DNA of 64,000 nt, from NCBI GenBank assembly GCA_965247265.1, contig OZ252002.1, positions 620,001 to 684,000 of the forward strand, in the 5' to 3' direction. The DNA is from G965247265 sp965247265 (GTDB lineage Bacteria; Pseudomonadota; Gammaproteobacteria; UBA4575). Every line of letters starts with the position of its first letter. Within the stretch, counting starts at the first letter, position 1. A program made the translations under genes and the position numbers. The notes under the pieces are model-generated. The model had not been told where the DNA came from and ran no database searches. It was given only the letters and a program-made list of their open reading frames with translations. Shown here in pieces: positions 16,227-25,820 of the stretch.

Positions 16227-17606
16227 TTAATTATTGGCCGTACTTTCTTTCTCTTTGTTAAGTAAATGTGTGCTTTTAAACCACAAGTAGATGGCAAGCA
16301 GAATTGAAGGAATTCCAAGTAAGCCCGCATAAATAAAAAAGTTAATATATCCATACTCATCTACAATTTTCCCAGAAAACCCGCCAACAAATTTAGGTAG
16401 TAATAACATTAGTGAGCTAAATAACGCATATTGTGTAGCTGTGTATGCGCGATTAGTAAGACTAGATAAATAAGCAATAAAAGTCGAACCTGCAATGCCG
16501 CCACTTAAATTATCTGCCGAGATAACAATAGCTAACAAGTAAATATCTGCCCCCTGTGTTGCAAGCCAGGCAAAAATTAAATTTGTAATCACCACTAGAA
16601 TTGCAGACACGATTAGCATTTTTACAATTCCATAGCGCATAATTAAAACTCCACCCAATAATGCGCCAAATATAGTGATCATAAATCCAAACGTTTTCGA
16701 AATATAACCTACTTGTTCTTCGGTGTAGCCCATGTCGAAATAAAATGGCCCGGCCATCACACCCATGGTGATATCACTCATACGGAAAATACTAATAAAC
16801 ACTAATACAATTAATGCTGTGGCAATGCCATTGCGTGCAAAGAAATCTGTAAAAGGGCAAATTACAGCACCAATAAACCATGCAATGATATATCTAACCC
16901 TATCAGGCAAATGGGAAGGCCCTTCTAGAAAACGAAGCACCCGTTTTTCCTGCAACCAAGTTTGTTGAGTAATTTCACGATGCGGCTCTTCAATAAGAAA
17001 TGTCGTAAAAATACCGACACACATGGCACACCCCATCACTGTATAAGCTGTACTCCAAGAGAAATTACCCGCAATTATAAAAGCACCGCCTCCCGCTAAG
17101 AGCATTCCAAGCCTATAGCCAAGCTGGTACGTCCCAGCCATGGCACCTTGCTGTTTTTCAGGAACCGCCTCAATTCGCCACGCGTCAATACTGATATCTT
17201 GTGTAGCGGACGAAAACGCAACAAGGAGAGCCGCTAAAACTAAAATAGAAAGCTCATTAATAGGGCTGCTATTAGCCATTACTAATAATCCTAATATGAC
17301 TCCCGATTGCGCAACTAGCATCCAACTACGGCGTTTGCCTAGCCAACCAGTAATGATTGGTATGGGCAAGCGATCTACCAAGGGCGCCCAGAAGAATTTT
17401 AATCCGTATAGAATGGCTACCCAGGAAATATAACCAATAGTCGTGCGGTCAACGCCTTCTTTTCTTAACCAAAATGACAATGTTCCAAAAACTAATAACA
17501 AAGGTAAGCCGGCTGAGAAACCAAGAAACAACATTGCAATTACTTTTGGCTGCCTATATACATTTAAGGCTTGTAACCAGGAAATATTTTTTTGCTCTGA
17601 AGTCAA
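16227..17606 (-). CDS. ampG: AmpG-like MFS transporter (muropeptide permease family)
   Basis: The 459-residue protein has twelve predicted membrane helices and the AmpG pattern: LFLGFSAGLPLLLVFGTLSF near the N-terminus, the DRLPIPI loop with GKRRSW, and SSATQDISIDAWRIE in helix five. AmpG imports anhydromuropeptides for cell-wall recycling. Its start codon overlaps the stop of xth by 4 bases on the same strand, so the two form a small operon. Family is secure; the exact substrate is taken from the family. Confidence 0.88.
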   Translation of the reverse strand: MTSEQKNISWLQALNVYRQPKVIAMLFLGFSAGLPLLLVFGTLSFWLRKEGVDRTTIGYISWVAILYGLKFFWAPLVDRLPIPIITGWLGKRRSWMLVAQSGVILGLLVMANSSPINELSILVLAALLVAFSSATQDISIDAWRIEAVPEKQQGAMAGTYQLGYRLGMLLAGGGAFIIAGNFSWSTAYTVMGCAMCVGIFTTFLIEEPHREITQQTWLQEKRVLRFLEGPSHLPDRVRYIIAWFIGAVICPFTDFFARNGIATALIVLVFISIFRMSDITMGVMAGPFYFDMGYTEEQVGYISKTFGFMITIFGALLGGVLIMRYGIVKMLIVSAILVVITNLIFAWLATQGADIYLLAIVISADNLSGGIAGSTFIAYLSSLTNRAYTATQYALFSSLMLLLPKFVGGFSGKIVDEYGYINFFIYAGLLGIPSILLAIYLWFKSTHLLNKEKESTANN

Positions 17607-18379
17607 ATTTCTATGTTGTAATCTATAGAAAGGGGCGCGTGATCTGAAAATCGCTCATCTTTATAAATTTTAGCGCGCTTAATGCAATTTTTTAGTTTTG
17701 GTGTGGCAATATGATAATCGATTCGCCAACCTACATTCTTAGTCCAAGCTTGTCCACGATTAGACCACCATGTGTACTCATCTTCATTTTTGTTAATTTC
17801 ACGAAACACATCGACATAACCGACATCATTAAATAAGGCATCTAGCCATGCGCGTTCTTCTGGTAAAAAACCAGAATTTTTTTGGTTTCCGCGCCAATTT
17901 TTTAGGTCTATATTTTTATGTGCAATATTCCAATCACCGCAAATTATATATTCCTTGCGGCGGCGCTTTAGTTTTTTTAAATAGTCCATGAAGCTATCCA
18001 TAAAACGAAATTTAGCTTGTTGGCGGTGTTCACTAGAAGATCCGGAGGGTGCGTAGAGGGAAGCCACGGCAAGTTTATTAAACTGCAGTTCTACATATCG
18101 ACCTTCGTTATCAAATTCAGCATCGCCATAATTTCGTATTATTTTATTTGGTTTTACTTTGCTGTAGATGCCAACACCGCTATAGCCCTTTTTTTCAGCG
18201 TCGACATAATAGCAATGATACTCATCAGGGGAAAAGACAGTATCAATTTCTAGTTGATGTATTTGTGCTTTAGTTTCTTGTATACACACGACATCTGCTT
18301 TTTGTTTTTTTAACCACAAGAAAAAACCTTTACGTGCAGCGGCTCGAATTCCATTTGCATTTAGAGTAATAATACGCAT
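17603..18379 (-). CDS. xth: Exodeoxyribonuclease III
   Basis: This is an AP endonuclease and 3'-5' exonuclease of base-excision repair. The 258-residue product has the standard elements: LNANGIRAA at the N-terminus, VCIQETKA (catalytic Glu), CGDWNIAH (Asp and Asn), and FSDHAPLSIDY with the catalytic Asp-His at the C-terminus. Length is normal. It is divergent from pyrE (75 bases apart), an arrangement common in gammaproteobacteria. Confidence 0.93.
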   Translation of the reverse strand: MRIITLNANGIRAAARKGFFLWLKKQKADVVCIQETKAQIHQLEIDTVFSPDEYHCYYVDAEKKGYSGVGIYSKVKPNKIIRNYGDAEFDNEGRYVELQFNKLAVASLYAPSGSSSEHRQQAKFRFMDSFMDYLKKLKRRRKEYIICGDWNIAHKNIDLKNWRGNQKNSGFLPEERAWLDALFNDVGYVDVFREINKNEDEYTWWSNRGQAWTKNVGWRIDYHIATPKLKNCIKRAKIYKDERFSDHAPLSIDYNIEI

Positions 18380-18453
18380 GTGATAGTTTAGCTTAATGTA
18401 AGGTTGCTTCTAGTACACTAGCAGCAGTTATGATATGTACTATTTAAAAGCTA

Positions 18454-19104
18454 ATGAATAATAGTTCTGAATTTATAAAGTTTGCAATTGACAAGGGTGT
18501 CCTACAATTTGGTAAGTTTACCCTTAAATCTGGCCGTGTTAGCCCATATTTTTTCAATGCAGGATTATTTAATGATGGCCAATCATTGGACGCAGTAAGT
18601 AAATTTTATGCGCAAGCCATTGTTGACTCGAACATTGAATTCAACATGCTATTTGGCCCTGCTTATAAAGGTATTCCTCTTGCCACTGCGGTATCCATGA
18701 CTTTAATGCGGGACTACCAAGTTAATTCATCTTATGCGTTTAATCGCAAAGAAATAAAACGATATGGAGATGGTGGAAAAATTGTAGGCGCACCATTACG
18801 AGGCAAGGTATTAATCATTGATGATGTCATTACAGCTGGGACGGCGATACATGAGGCTGTTAACATAATCCGTGATTTAAATGCGAAGCCTGTAGCTGTA
18901 GCGATTGCTTTTGATCGACAAGAACGCGGAACAACTGAAGGCATTTCAGCGGTACATGAGGTAGAACAACTATTAGGGATCAAAGTAATAAGTGTGACAG
19001 ATGTGAGCAAGCTGATCGAGCATGCTGAAGCAGAGCAGTTGTATGTAGAACAGCTGCCTGCATTGCGAGAGTATTTCCAAAAACATAAATGTATTACCAT
19101 ATAA
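18454..19104 (+). CDS. pyrE: Orotate phosphoribosyltransferase
   Basis: PyrE makes orotidine monophosphate from orotate and PRPP in pyrimidine synthesis. The 216-residue product shows FTLKSGRVSPYFFNAG near the N-terminus, GPAYKGIPLA, the flexible loop NRKEIKRYGDGG, and the PRPP motif VLIIDDVITAGTA. Length and motifs match gammaproteobacterial PyrE. It is transcribed away from xth, and an unrelated DUF4124 gene follows. Confidence 0.96.
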   Translation: MNNSSEFIKFAIDKGVLQFGKFTLKSGRVSPYFFNAGLFNDGQSLDAVSKFYAQAIVDSNIEFNMLFGPAYKGIPLATAVSMTLMRDYQVNSSYAFNRKEIKRYGDGGKIVGAPLRGKVLIIDDVITAGTAIHEAVNIIRDLNAKPVAVAIAFDRQERGTTEGISAVHEVEQLLGIKVISVTDVSKLIEHAEAEQLYVEQLPALREYFQKHKCITI

Positions 19105-19258
19105 AATATAAGGTATATAATGATTAGGCTCTGCCGCAAGAATCAATTATTACAAGCAAGTGACGAGCGAACAAAGTTTAGCGATTAAATAATCTATTTA
19201 GATCTCTATAGAATAGTGATTTAGAGTTAAAATTATTAAAGATATTAATAAGACAGAA

Positions 19259-19900
19259 ATGATGAATCGCGTAAAGGCAGTAATTCAAACCCTTTTTATT
19301 ACCCTATTTTTCATAGTGGGGGCTAGTTCTACGCAGGCAGATTTTTTCCGCTGGGTCGATGATGAAGGCATGATTCATTACAGTGACAGCATGCCGCCCA
19401 GTCAATCTCAACGCAAACAAGATAAGCTCAATGAAACTGGGGTCGTCGTTGAAAGTATATCTGCGCCAAAAACAGTTGGAGAGTTGGAAGAGGAGGCACG
19501 ACTCGCGAAATTGGAAAAAGAGCAGAAGATACTTAAAATTGAAACTGATAAAAGGGATCGTATGCTCGTTGCTATGTATTTGAGCGTGGATGATATCGAA
19601 TTTGTTCGAGATGAACGTATTTCAACCGTAGAGTCAGCGATTGAAATTACTAAACTTCGTAAAAGAAAATTTATAAAAAAACTGCAAGACTTGGATGCAT
19701 CGGAGCAAAGGTTTAAAGCAAGCGGGAAAGAAGCGCCTGCTTGGCTAGTAAAGAGTCGTGCTCATTATCAAGAACAATTAACAAATGTTGATGAAATAAT
19801 CGAAATTAAACATAAAGTAAAACGAGGAATAAATAATCGGTTTGCTCGAGATATAAATCGTTACTTAGAGCTGAAAGATAACAGTTCAACTATTCAATAA
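19259..19900 (+). CDS. DUF4124-domain exported protein
   Basis: The 213-residue product has a signal peptide (hydrophobic residues 9-25, cleavage near TQA), then the DUF4124 motif FFRWVDDEGMIHYSDSMP. The remaining 150 residues are charged and probably coiled coil (repeated Lys/Glu helices). DUF4124 proteins are periplasmic and of unknown function. The 3' end overlaps the 3' end of argB by 15 bases on the opposite strand. Confidence 0.82.
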   Translation: MMNRVKAVIQTLFITLFFIVGASSTQADFFRWVDDEGMIHYSDSMPPSQSQRKQDKLNETGVVVESISAPKTVGELEEEARLAKLEKEQKILKIETDKRDRMLVAMYLSVDDIEFVRDERISTVESAIEITKLRKRKFIKKLQDLDASEQRFKASGKEAPAWLVKSRAHYQEQLTNVDEIIEIKHKVKRGINNRFARDINRYLELKDNSSTIQ

Positions 19901-20773
19901 AGTGCCAACTCCTTGGTCAGTGAGCAGCTCTAATAAAACAGCATGCTGTACTCGACCATCAATAATATGGGCAGTCTTGACCCCAGAAGATATTGCATCC
20001 CATGCGCAATTAACTTTCGGAAGCATGCCATCACGTACAACCCCATCAGAAATTAGCGATTCAACTTCACTTGATTTCAGCCCTGTTACAAGCTGACCAT
20101 CTTTAATTACACCAGGTGTATTGGTGAGTAGAATTAATTTTTCTGCCTCAAGCACCGAAGCAATCTTGCTGGCGACTAAATCAGCATTTATATTTAATGC
20201 TTCACCTTCCTCGCCAATTCCAATTGGTGCAATGACAGGAATGAAGCGCTCTTCTTTTAAATGGTTTAGCAGCGAAGGATTAATGTCGGTTACTTCACCA
20301 ACATGACCCAAATCAATTATTTCAGGGGCAGTCAGTTCTGGACTGTCACGCGTAAATTTCAATTTTTTTGCGTAAATTAAACCACCATCTTTTCCTGTAA
20401 TACCAATTGCGCGACCACCATGTTGGTTAATTAGCTGTACAATTTTTTTATTGACCAGGCCACCTAAAACCGTTTCGACTACATCCATCGTTTCGCTATC
20501 GGTTACGCGCATACCATCTACAAACTCACTTTGCTTACCAAGCTTTTTAAGTAACTCACCAATTTGAGGGCCGCCGCCATGAACAATTACAGGGTTTATA
20601 CCCACTTGCTTTAACAATACGATATCTCTAGCAAAGCTGCTTTTTAATGCCTCATCAACCATGGCGTTACCACCATATTTGATTACTATTGTCTTATTTG
20701 AAAACTTTTGAATATAAGGAAGCGCTTCAATTAAGACTTTTGCAATATTTTCTGCGTTTTTAGTTTCCATCAC
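19886..20773 (-). CDS. argB: Acetylglutamate kinase
   Basis: ArgB phosphorylates N-acetylglutamate, the second step of arginine synthesis. The 295-residue product has VIKYGGNAM near the N-terminus, VHGGGPQIG (substrate and phosphate loop), GGLVNKKIV and LTNTPGV. Length is normal. It lies three bases downstream of algC on the same strand, in an algC-argB order seen in many gammaproteobacteria, and is probably cotranscribed with dut and coaBC. Confidence 0.95.
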   Translation of the reverse strand: MMETKNAENIAKVLIEALPYIQKFSNKTIVIKYGGNAMVDEALKSSFARDIVLLKQVGINPVIVHGGGPQIGELLKKLGKQSEFVDGMRVTDSETMDVVETVLGGLVNKKIVQLINQHGGRAIGITGKDGGLIYAKKLKFTRDSPELTAPEIIDLGHVGEVTDINPSLLNHLKEERFIPVIAPIGIGEEGEALNINADLVASKIASVLEAEKLILLTNTPGVIKDGQLVTGLKSSEVESLISDGVVRDGMLPKVNCAWDAISSGVKTAHIIDGRVQHAVLLELLTDQGVGTLLNS

Positions 20774-20776
20774 GAT

Positions 20777-22150
20777 TTAAAAGGGAAGATTTAAATTGCT
20801 ATCAATTTTTAACATTTCGTCTCGAAGTGCTGACTTAATATCCTCTATTACCGAATCATTTTCAGCTTCAAACCTTATTACTAAAGAAGGCGTGGTATTT
20901 GATGCACGTACTAAGCCCCAGCCCTGATCATAATCTGCACGGATTCCATCAATTGTTGTTATATTTGCGTTTGGTAATTTAGCGAGTCGTGCAAACTTTT
21001 GCATGAAAGTATGTTGCGCGCCGTCGTGATTTAATTTCACACTAATTTCAGGAGTGCTAACGGCATCGGGCAGCATTGCAAACAACTCACTTGTGGTTAA
21101 GTTTTGACTTGTGACAATTTCTAGTAAACGCGCTGCACTATATAAGGCATCATCAAACCCATACCACCTTTCTTTAAAGAATATGTGCCCACTCATTTCA
21201 CCAGCCAATAGGGCGCCTGTTTCGGCCATTTTATTTTTAATAAACGAATGACCGGTTTTCCACATTATTGGTTCGCCACCTGCTTGTTCTATAACATCGC
21301 GTAAATTTCTTGACGATTTAACATCAAATATTATCTTTGCGCCTGGGTTTCTTTTTAATACATCACGAGAGTAAAGCATCATTTGGCGGTCTGCCCACAG
21401 CACAACACCTTGGTTGTCAATTACGCCAATTCTGTCACCATCGCCGTCAAAGGCTAATCCAATATCCAAATTATTTTGTTTAACACTTTGAACAAGTTCA
21501 TCAAGATTTTTTAATTCACTAGGATTAGGATGGTGATTTGGAAAATTTCCGTCTACGTTGCAGTATAAGTCGGTAATATCACACCCTAATTTTTCAAATA
21601 GTTTTAATGCGGTAGGCCCAGCTACTCCATTTCCACAATCAATTCCAATTCGCAGTGATTTTGAAAGTGTTACATCGCTAGTAATGCGCTCAATATAATT
21701 TTCTACTAATTCTTCATGGCGAATGTCTCCTGCCGCTTTATTTTCTAGTTTATTCTCACTCAAGAATTGATAGATGGATTGGATGTTTTCGCCATGCAAC
21801 GTTTTACTATCCATGACCATTTTTAGGCCATTGTATTCAGGCGGGTTGTGGCTACCAGTAACCATTACCCCTGAGCCCGTTTTAAATTTATGTGTTGCGT
21901 AATAAAGAACAGGGGTTGGAACTTCCCCAATATCAAGTACATTTGTGCCACTTGATAACAACCCTTGGCTTAAACGCGTTGCTAACGATTTGCTGGATAA
22001 ACGTCCATCTCTTCCCACAACAACGGTTTTGCATTGTGGATACAAATTCCCTAGCGCTTGTCCAATGATACCCGCGACATCGGGAGTGAGCGCTGTTTCT
22101 ACGACACCTCTAATATCATAGGCGCGAAATATATGTGGATCGATATTCAT
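20777..22150 (-). CDS. algC: Phosphomannomutase/phosphoglucomutase
   Basis: AlgC-type enzymes interconvert hexose 1- and 6-phosphates for surface polysaccharides. The 457-residue product has the start FRAYDIRGVV, the active-site serine in TGSHNPPEYNG, the metal loop FDGDGDRIGV, and a sugar-binding GEMSGHIFFKERW. The C-terminal phosphate-binding segment is RASNTTPSLVIRFEA. Length matches the short form; there is no extra N-terminal membrane domain. It is cotranscribed between dut and argB. Confidence 0.93.
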   Translation of the reverse strand: MNIDPHIFRAYDIRGVVETALTPDVAGIIGQALGNLYPQCKTVVVGRDGRLSSKSLATRLSQGLLSSGTNVLDIGEVPTPVLYYATHKFKTGSGVMVTGSHNPPEYNGLKMVMDSKTLHGENIQSIYQFLSENKLENKAAGDIRHEELVENYIERITSDVTLSKSLRIGIDCGNGVAGPTALKLFEKLGCDITDLYCNVDGNFPNHHPNPSELKNLDELVQSVKQNNLDIGLAFDGDGDRIGVIDNQGVVLWADRQMMLYSRDVLKRNPGAKIIFDVKSSRNLRDVIEQAGGEPIMWKTGHSFIKNKMAETGALLAGEMSGHIFFKERWYGFDDALYSAARLLEIVTSQNLTTSELFAMLPDAVSTPEISVKLNHDGAQHTFMQKFARLAKLPNANITTIDGIRADYDQGWGLVRASNTTPSLVIRFEAENDSVIEDIKSALRDEMLKIDSNLNLPF

Positions 22151-22179
22151 AAATAAAATCTAGGGTTATATTTATTACA

Positions 22180-22653
22180 CTAAGCGGTGCCTGTATGGCC
22201 AAATCCGCCCGCACCACGGTCCGTCGCGGTGAATTCATCAACGATTTCAAATTCAGCATGCACAATAGGCAGTAAAACTAATTGCGCGATACGATCACCG
22301 ATGTCAATGCTAAATGTCGTTGCGCCTCGATTCCAAAGAGACACCATTAGTGGACCTTGATAATCAGAATCGATTAAACCAACCAGATTACCCAGTACAA
22401 TACCATGCTTATGGCCTAGCCCAGAACGGGGCAATATTGTGGCAGCAAGCCCGGGGTCTTGAATATAAATAGAGATACCTGTTGGTATTAGTACCGTTTC
22501 ACCGGGTGCAATTTGGATTTGTTCTTTGATGCAGGCACGTAAATCCATTCCCGCCGAACCAGACGTTGAATATGTGGGTAGGGGTATTTTTTTGCCTATT
22601 CGGCTATCTAGGATTTTTACTTCGGTCTTTAGCGTTTTTAAGGATTGTGACAT
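22180..22653 (-). CDS. dut: Deoxyuridine 5'-triphosphate nucleotidohydrolase
   Basis: Dut hydrolyses dUTP to dUMP, keeping uracil out of DNA and supplying dTMP synthesis. The 157-residue product carries all five motifs: GSAGMDL, PRSGLGHKHG, GLIDSDYQGPL, RIAQLV and the C-terminal RGAGGFGHTG. The start overlaps the end of coaBC by 50 bases. I keep it because no alternative start lies between it and the first motif; dut follows coaBC in many gammaproteobacteria. Confidence 0.95.
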   Translation of the reverse strand: MSQSLKTLKTEVKILDSRIGKKIPLPTYSTSGSAGMDLRACIKEQIQIAPGETVLIPTGISIYIQDPGLAATILPRSGLGHKHGIVLGNLVGLIDSDYQGPLMVSLWNRGATTFSIDIGDRIAQLVLLPIVHAEFEIVDEFTATDRGAGGFGHTGTA

Positions 22654-23863
22654 TGCTTCTTTTATGTGTATTTGCGTAACGTTCTGCGATTAAGCTTATT
22701 AATCTGCGTGCTATTTTTGTTTTTTTATCACGCTCAAGCGAGCAATGTCCACCTATCCAAAATATTTCAAGTGCATTTTCTTCACTGTCAAAGCCAATGT
22801 GCGAATCAGTTACATCATTGCCGGCAATCATATCCAGGCGCTTATTAGTTAATTTTTGTAGCGCATACTTTTCAAGTTCTCGTGTTTCAGCGGCAAACCC
22901 AACTACAAAGGGTCTATTTTTGAGCTTTGCAACTTCGGCAACAATATCTGGATTACGCACGAGGGACAATGTTAAATCTTCGTGCAACTTTTTAATTTTT
23001 TCTGATTGTTTGTTTGTTGGACGATAATCTGCAACCGCTGCACAGCTAATAAAGATTTGTTGAGTGTCAATGTCTTGCTGTACTGTAGATAGCATTTCTT
23101 CGGCTGTAGATACTTTTGATAAAACAATATCCTCAGGTTCATCAATGGCAACCGGGCCTGAAACTAGTTTTACTGTTGCACCCGCATCGCGGGCGGCTTC
23201 TGCTATTGAATAGCCCATACGCCCCGAGCTGCGATTGCTAATGTAGCGAACTGGATCAATAGGCTCACGAGTAGGCCCTGCAGTAATTAATACATTAAGA
23301 CCAGTAAGCACACCTGTATTGAATAAATTCCTAAGTGAAAGGAGAAGTTGATGTGGTTCAAACATGCGCCCTTCGCCTACATCACCACATGCTTGCTTCC
23401 CGGCTGCAGGCCCAAATATTAGTAATCCACGCTTTTTTAGTAAATCACAATTATCTTGTGTCGCAGGATTTGACCACATAGCTTGATTCATAGCGGGCGC
23501 TAAGGCTACGGGCGCTTTAGTAGACAGACAAATGCTGCTAAGTAAGTCGTCTGCGCCACCGTGTGTCAATTTTGAGATAGTGTTGGCACTTGCCGGGGCA
23601 ATTAAAATTGCATCAGCCCATCGTGCAAGCGCAATATGATCCATCGCATTTTCAACTTCGGAGTTTTCAAATTCGTCACTTGTAACAGCATTTCCTGATA
23701 AGGCTTGAAATGTTAATGGCGTAATAAATTCTTTAGCAGCATGCGTCATTACCACTCGGACTCGCGATCCTGCCAGAATCAGTTCACGTACCAGTTCCGC
23801 GCTTTTATATGCCGCGATACTGCCCGTTACACCCAATAAAATATTTTTGTTAGCTAATGACAT
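22604..23863 (-). CDS. coaBC: Bifunctional phosphopantothenoylcysteine decarboxylase/phosphopantothenate-cysteine ligase
   Basis: CoaBC adds cysteine to phosphopantothenate and decarboxylates the product in coenzyme A synthesis. The 419-residue protein has the CoaC flavoprotein half first (GVTGSIAAYKSAEL, then LAPAMNQAMW and CGDVGEGRM with the catalytic Cys). The CoaB half follows (VLITAGPTREPIDPVRYISN, NRSSGRMG, and VGFAAET). Length is normal. It overlaps dut downstream and is divergent from radC. Confidence 0.95.
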   Translation of the reverse strand: MSLANKNILLGVTGSIAAYKSAELVRELILAGSRVRVVMTHAAKEFITPLTFQALSGNAVTSDEFENSEVENAMDHIALARWADAILIAPASANTISKLTHGGADDLLSSICLSTKAPVALAPAMNQAMWSNPATQDNCDLLKKRGLLIFGPAAGKQACGDVGEGRMFEPHQLLLSLRNLFNTGVLTGLNVLITAGPTREPIDPVRYISNRSSGRMGYSIAEAARDAGATVKLVSGPVAIDEPEDIVLSKVSTAEEMLSTVQQDIDTQQIFISCAAVADYRPTNKQSEKIKKLHEDLTLSLVRNPDIVAEVAKLKNRPFVVGFAAETRELEKYALQKLTNKRLDMIAGNDVTDSHIGFDSEENALEIFWIGGHCSLERDKKTKIARRLISLIAERYANTHKRSNVTILKNAKDRSKNPR

Positions 23864-23984
23864 ATAGCCTAGTTTAGCAAATCCGGTTGCAATAATGGTT
23901 TAATTCTATACACACTGAATACAGTAGATTAACCACTGGTAAGGCTATATAGACCAGACTAAATATCGAGGAAACAAAGGGATT

Positions 23985-24655
23985 ATGACAATAGTAGATT
24001 GGCCCGCAAACGAGCAACCTCGTGAAAGATTATTAGCCCATGGGGCCAGCTCTTTATCAGATGCTGGGTTATTGGCAATTTTCTTGCGAACAGGAGTTAA
24101 AGGCAAATCCGTAGTTGATTTAGCTCGCGAACTACTAAAAGAGTTCGCGAGCCTACGCAAACTTTTAAATGCAGACGTGAAAAGTTTTTGTAATGGTAAG
24201 GGTTTAGGAAAAGCTAAATACGTTCAATTACAAGCTTGTTAGAAATGGCACGCAGATATTTGTACGAGTCTATAAATCGTGAAGGACCGTTGAGCGGCCC
24301 TGTTGATGCGAAAGATTTTTTATTAATGCGAATGAGAGATTATGATAGTGAAGTATTTGCATGCTTATTTTTAGATACGAAAAATTATGTCATAGCTTTC
24401 GAAGAATTATTTAGAGGCTCACTGCACTCGGCTGAAGTGCATCCTAGAGAGGTAATAAAGAAAGCACTTAAACATAACGCACACGCATTAATTTTTGCCC
24501 ATAATCATCCTTCAGGAAATGCAGATCCCAGTCAATCAGACATTAAACTAACACTAATGCTTCGTGATGCATTAACTGTTATGGATATAAAAGTTTTAGA
24601 TCACTTAATCATAGGTGAAACGGTACAGTCTCTTACACAATTAGGACATTTATAA
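23985..24655 (+). pseudogene. radC: RadC-family JAB/MPN protein, frameshifted
   Basis: RadC proteins have a helix-hairpin-helix domain and a JAB1/MPN metalloprotease-like domain; their role is unsettled. Codons 1-85 (23985-24242) cover the first domain up to YVQLQAC and then stop. The second domain starts in another frame at 24236 with LLEMARRYLYES and includes the metal motif HNHPSGNADPSQSD. One extra T near 24236 would read QALLEMARR and give a 223-residue protein of normal length. The rest is clean, so the lesion is recent or a sequencing error. It lies divergent from coaBC in its usual place, but bioF follows instead of the rpmB-rpmG genes often found there. Confidence 0.82.
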
Positions 24656-24658
24656 AAT

Positions 24659-25804
24659 TTATTTTTTAATAACATCAGTCAGCGCCTCAACAAGTCGATC
24701 GATATGCTCTTCAGTATGCGTAGTTGAGAAAGTTACCCGCAATCGCGCTTCGTTTTTTGGCACAGTAGGAGGACGTATAGCGGAAGCTAAAATTCCTTTA
24801 TTTTCTAAGGCTATGCTAGCGCTCACCACAGTAGCGGATGACCCTAAAATAATCGGTTGAATAGGTGTAGTGGAAAAAGTTATTGGTACTCCAGATTCAG
24901 TACAATATTTTCTAAAGCGGGCAATTAGTGAGTGTAATTTTTCTCTGCGCCAAGTTTCTTTGCGCACAAGCTGTAAGCTCGTCCGTGTTGCCTCTGCAAT
25001 TGCAGGCGGCAATGCAGTAGTGTAAATGTATGTTCTTGCTTTTTGTATACACCAATCAACGACATCGGCTTTAGCTGCTAAAAAGGCGCCGAAAGTGCCA
25101 AATGCTTTACCTAGCGTTCCGATTAAAACAGTACTTTCTTCAAGTAAACCCTCAGTGCAGCCTTTGCCTTGTTTGCCTAGCACCCCTATACCGTGTGCAT
25201 CATCAATAATTAAAGTGGCATTAAACTTGGTCGCAAGTGATTGTAAATCACCAACAGGTGTAATGGTTCCATCCATGCTAAAAACACCATCTGTAAGAAT
25301 TAACTTGGATCGTTTATCGTCAATAGAAAGCGCGGCACTAAGCTCAGAAGTACTTAGATGTTGATAGCGCTTTAATTTTGCGCGAGAAATGATGCCAGCA
25401 TCAATTAATGATGCGTGGTTTAGGCGGTCTTCATAAATAATAGAATCACGATTTGATAGTGCGTTGACCACACCAATATTTGCCATATAACCTGCTGAAA
25501 ATAATAAAACTCTTTCGCACCCAATAAATTCTGCCAATTCCTTTTCTAATGCATGGTGAGATTTGTGATGACCTGTAATCAAATGTGATGCACCGGCGCC
25601 TACGCCATACATGTGCGCCGCATTTGAAAAGCTCTTAATTATATGCGGGTGATTTGCAAGTCCTAAATAATCGTTGCTACAAAACGATAGAACTTTTTTG
25701 CCATTAATAGTTGGCTCAATTTGTTGGGGAGTTGAGCTGATACTGCGAGTACGGTAGAGATGCTCTTGACGCAATTTATCTAGCGAGTTAGCTAGATCTT
25801 TCAT
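24659..25804 (-). CDS. bioF: 8-amino-7-oxononanoate synthase
   Basis: BioF joins pimeloyl-ACP (or CoA) with alanine, a PLP-dependent step of biotin synthesis. The 381-residue product shows FCSNDYLGLANHP, GSGAS-type GAGASHLITGHH, DDAHGIGVLG and the PLP lysine in GTLGKAFG. Length is normal. It lies 17 bases downstream of bioB, so the two form an operon; bioH, bioC and bioD are not nearby. The 3' end almost touches the 3' end of radC on the other strand. Confidence 0.94.
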   Translation of the reverse strand: MKDLANSLDKLRQEHLYRTRSISSTPQQIEPTINGKKVLSFCSNDYLGLANHPHIIKSFSNAAHMYGVGAGASHLITGHHKSHHALEKELAEFIGCERVLLFSAGYMANIGVVNALSNRDSIIYEDRLNHASLIDAGIISRAKLKRYQHLSTSELSAALSIDDKRSKLILTDGVFSMDGTITPVGDLQSLATKFNATLIIDDAHGIGVLGKQGKGCTEGLLEESTVLIGTLGKAFGTFGAFLAAKADVVDWCIQKARTYIYTTALPPAIAEATRTSLQLVRKETWRREKLHSLIARFRKYCTESGVPITFSTTPIQPIILGSSATVVSASIALENKGILASAIRPPTVPKNEARLRVTFSTTHTEEHIDRLVEALTDVIKK

Positions 25805-25820
25805 TATAAAATTTTAAAAA

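Noticed and set aside
22604..22653. 50-base overlap of dut and coaBC as a wrong dut start
   Set aside because: No alternative start lies before the first dUTPase motif, and the coaBC end is in normal register, so the overlap is real.
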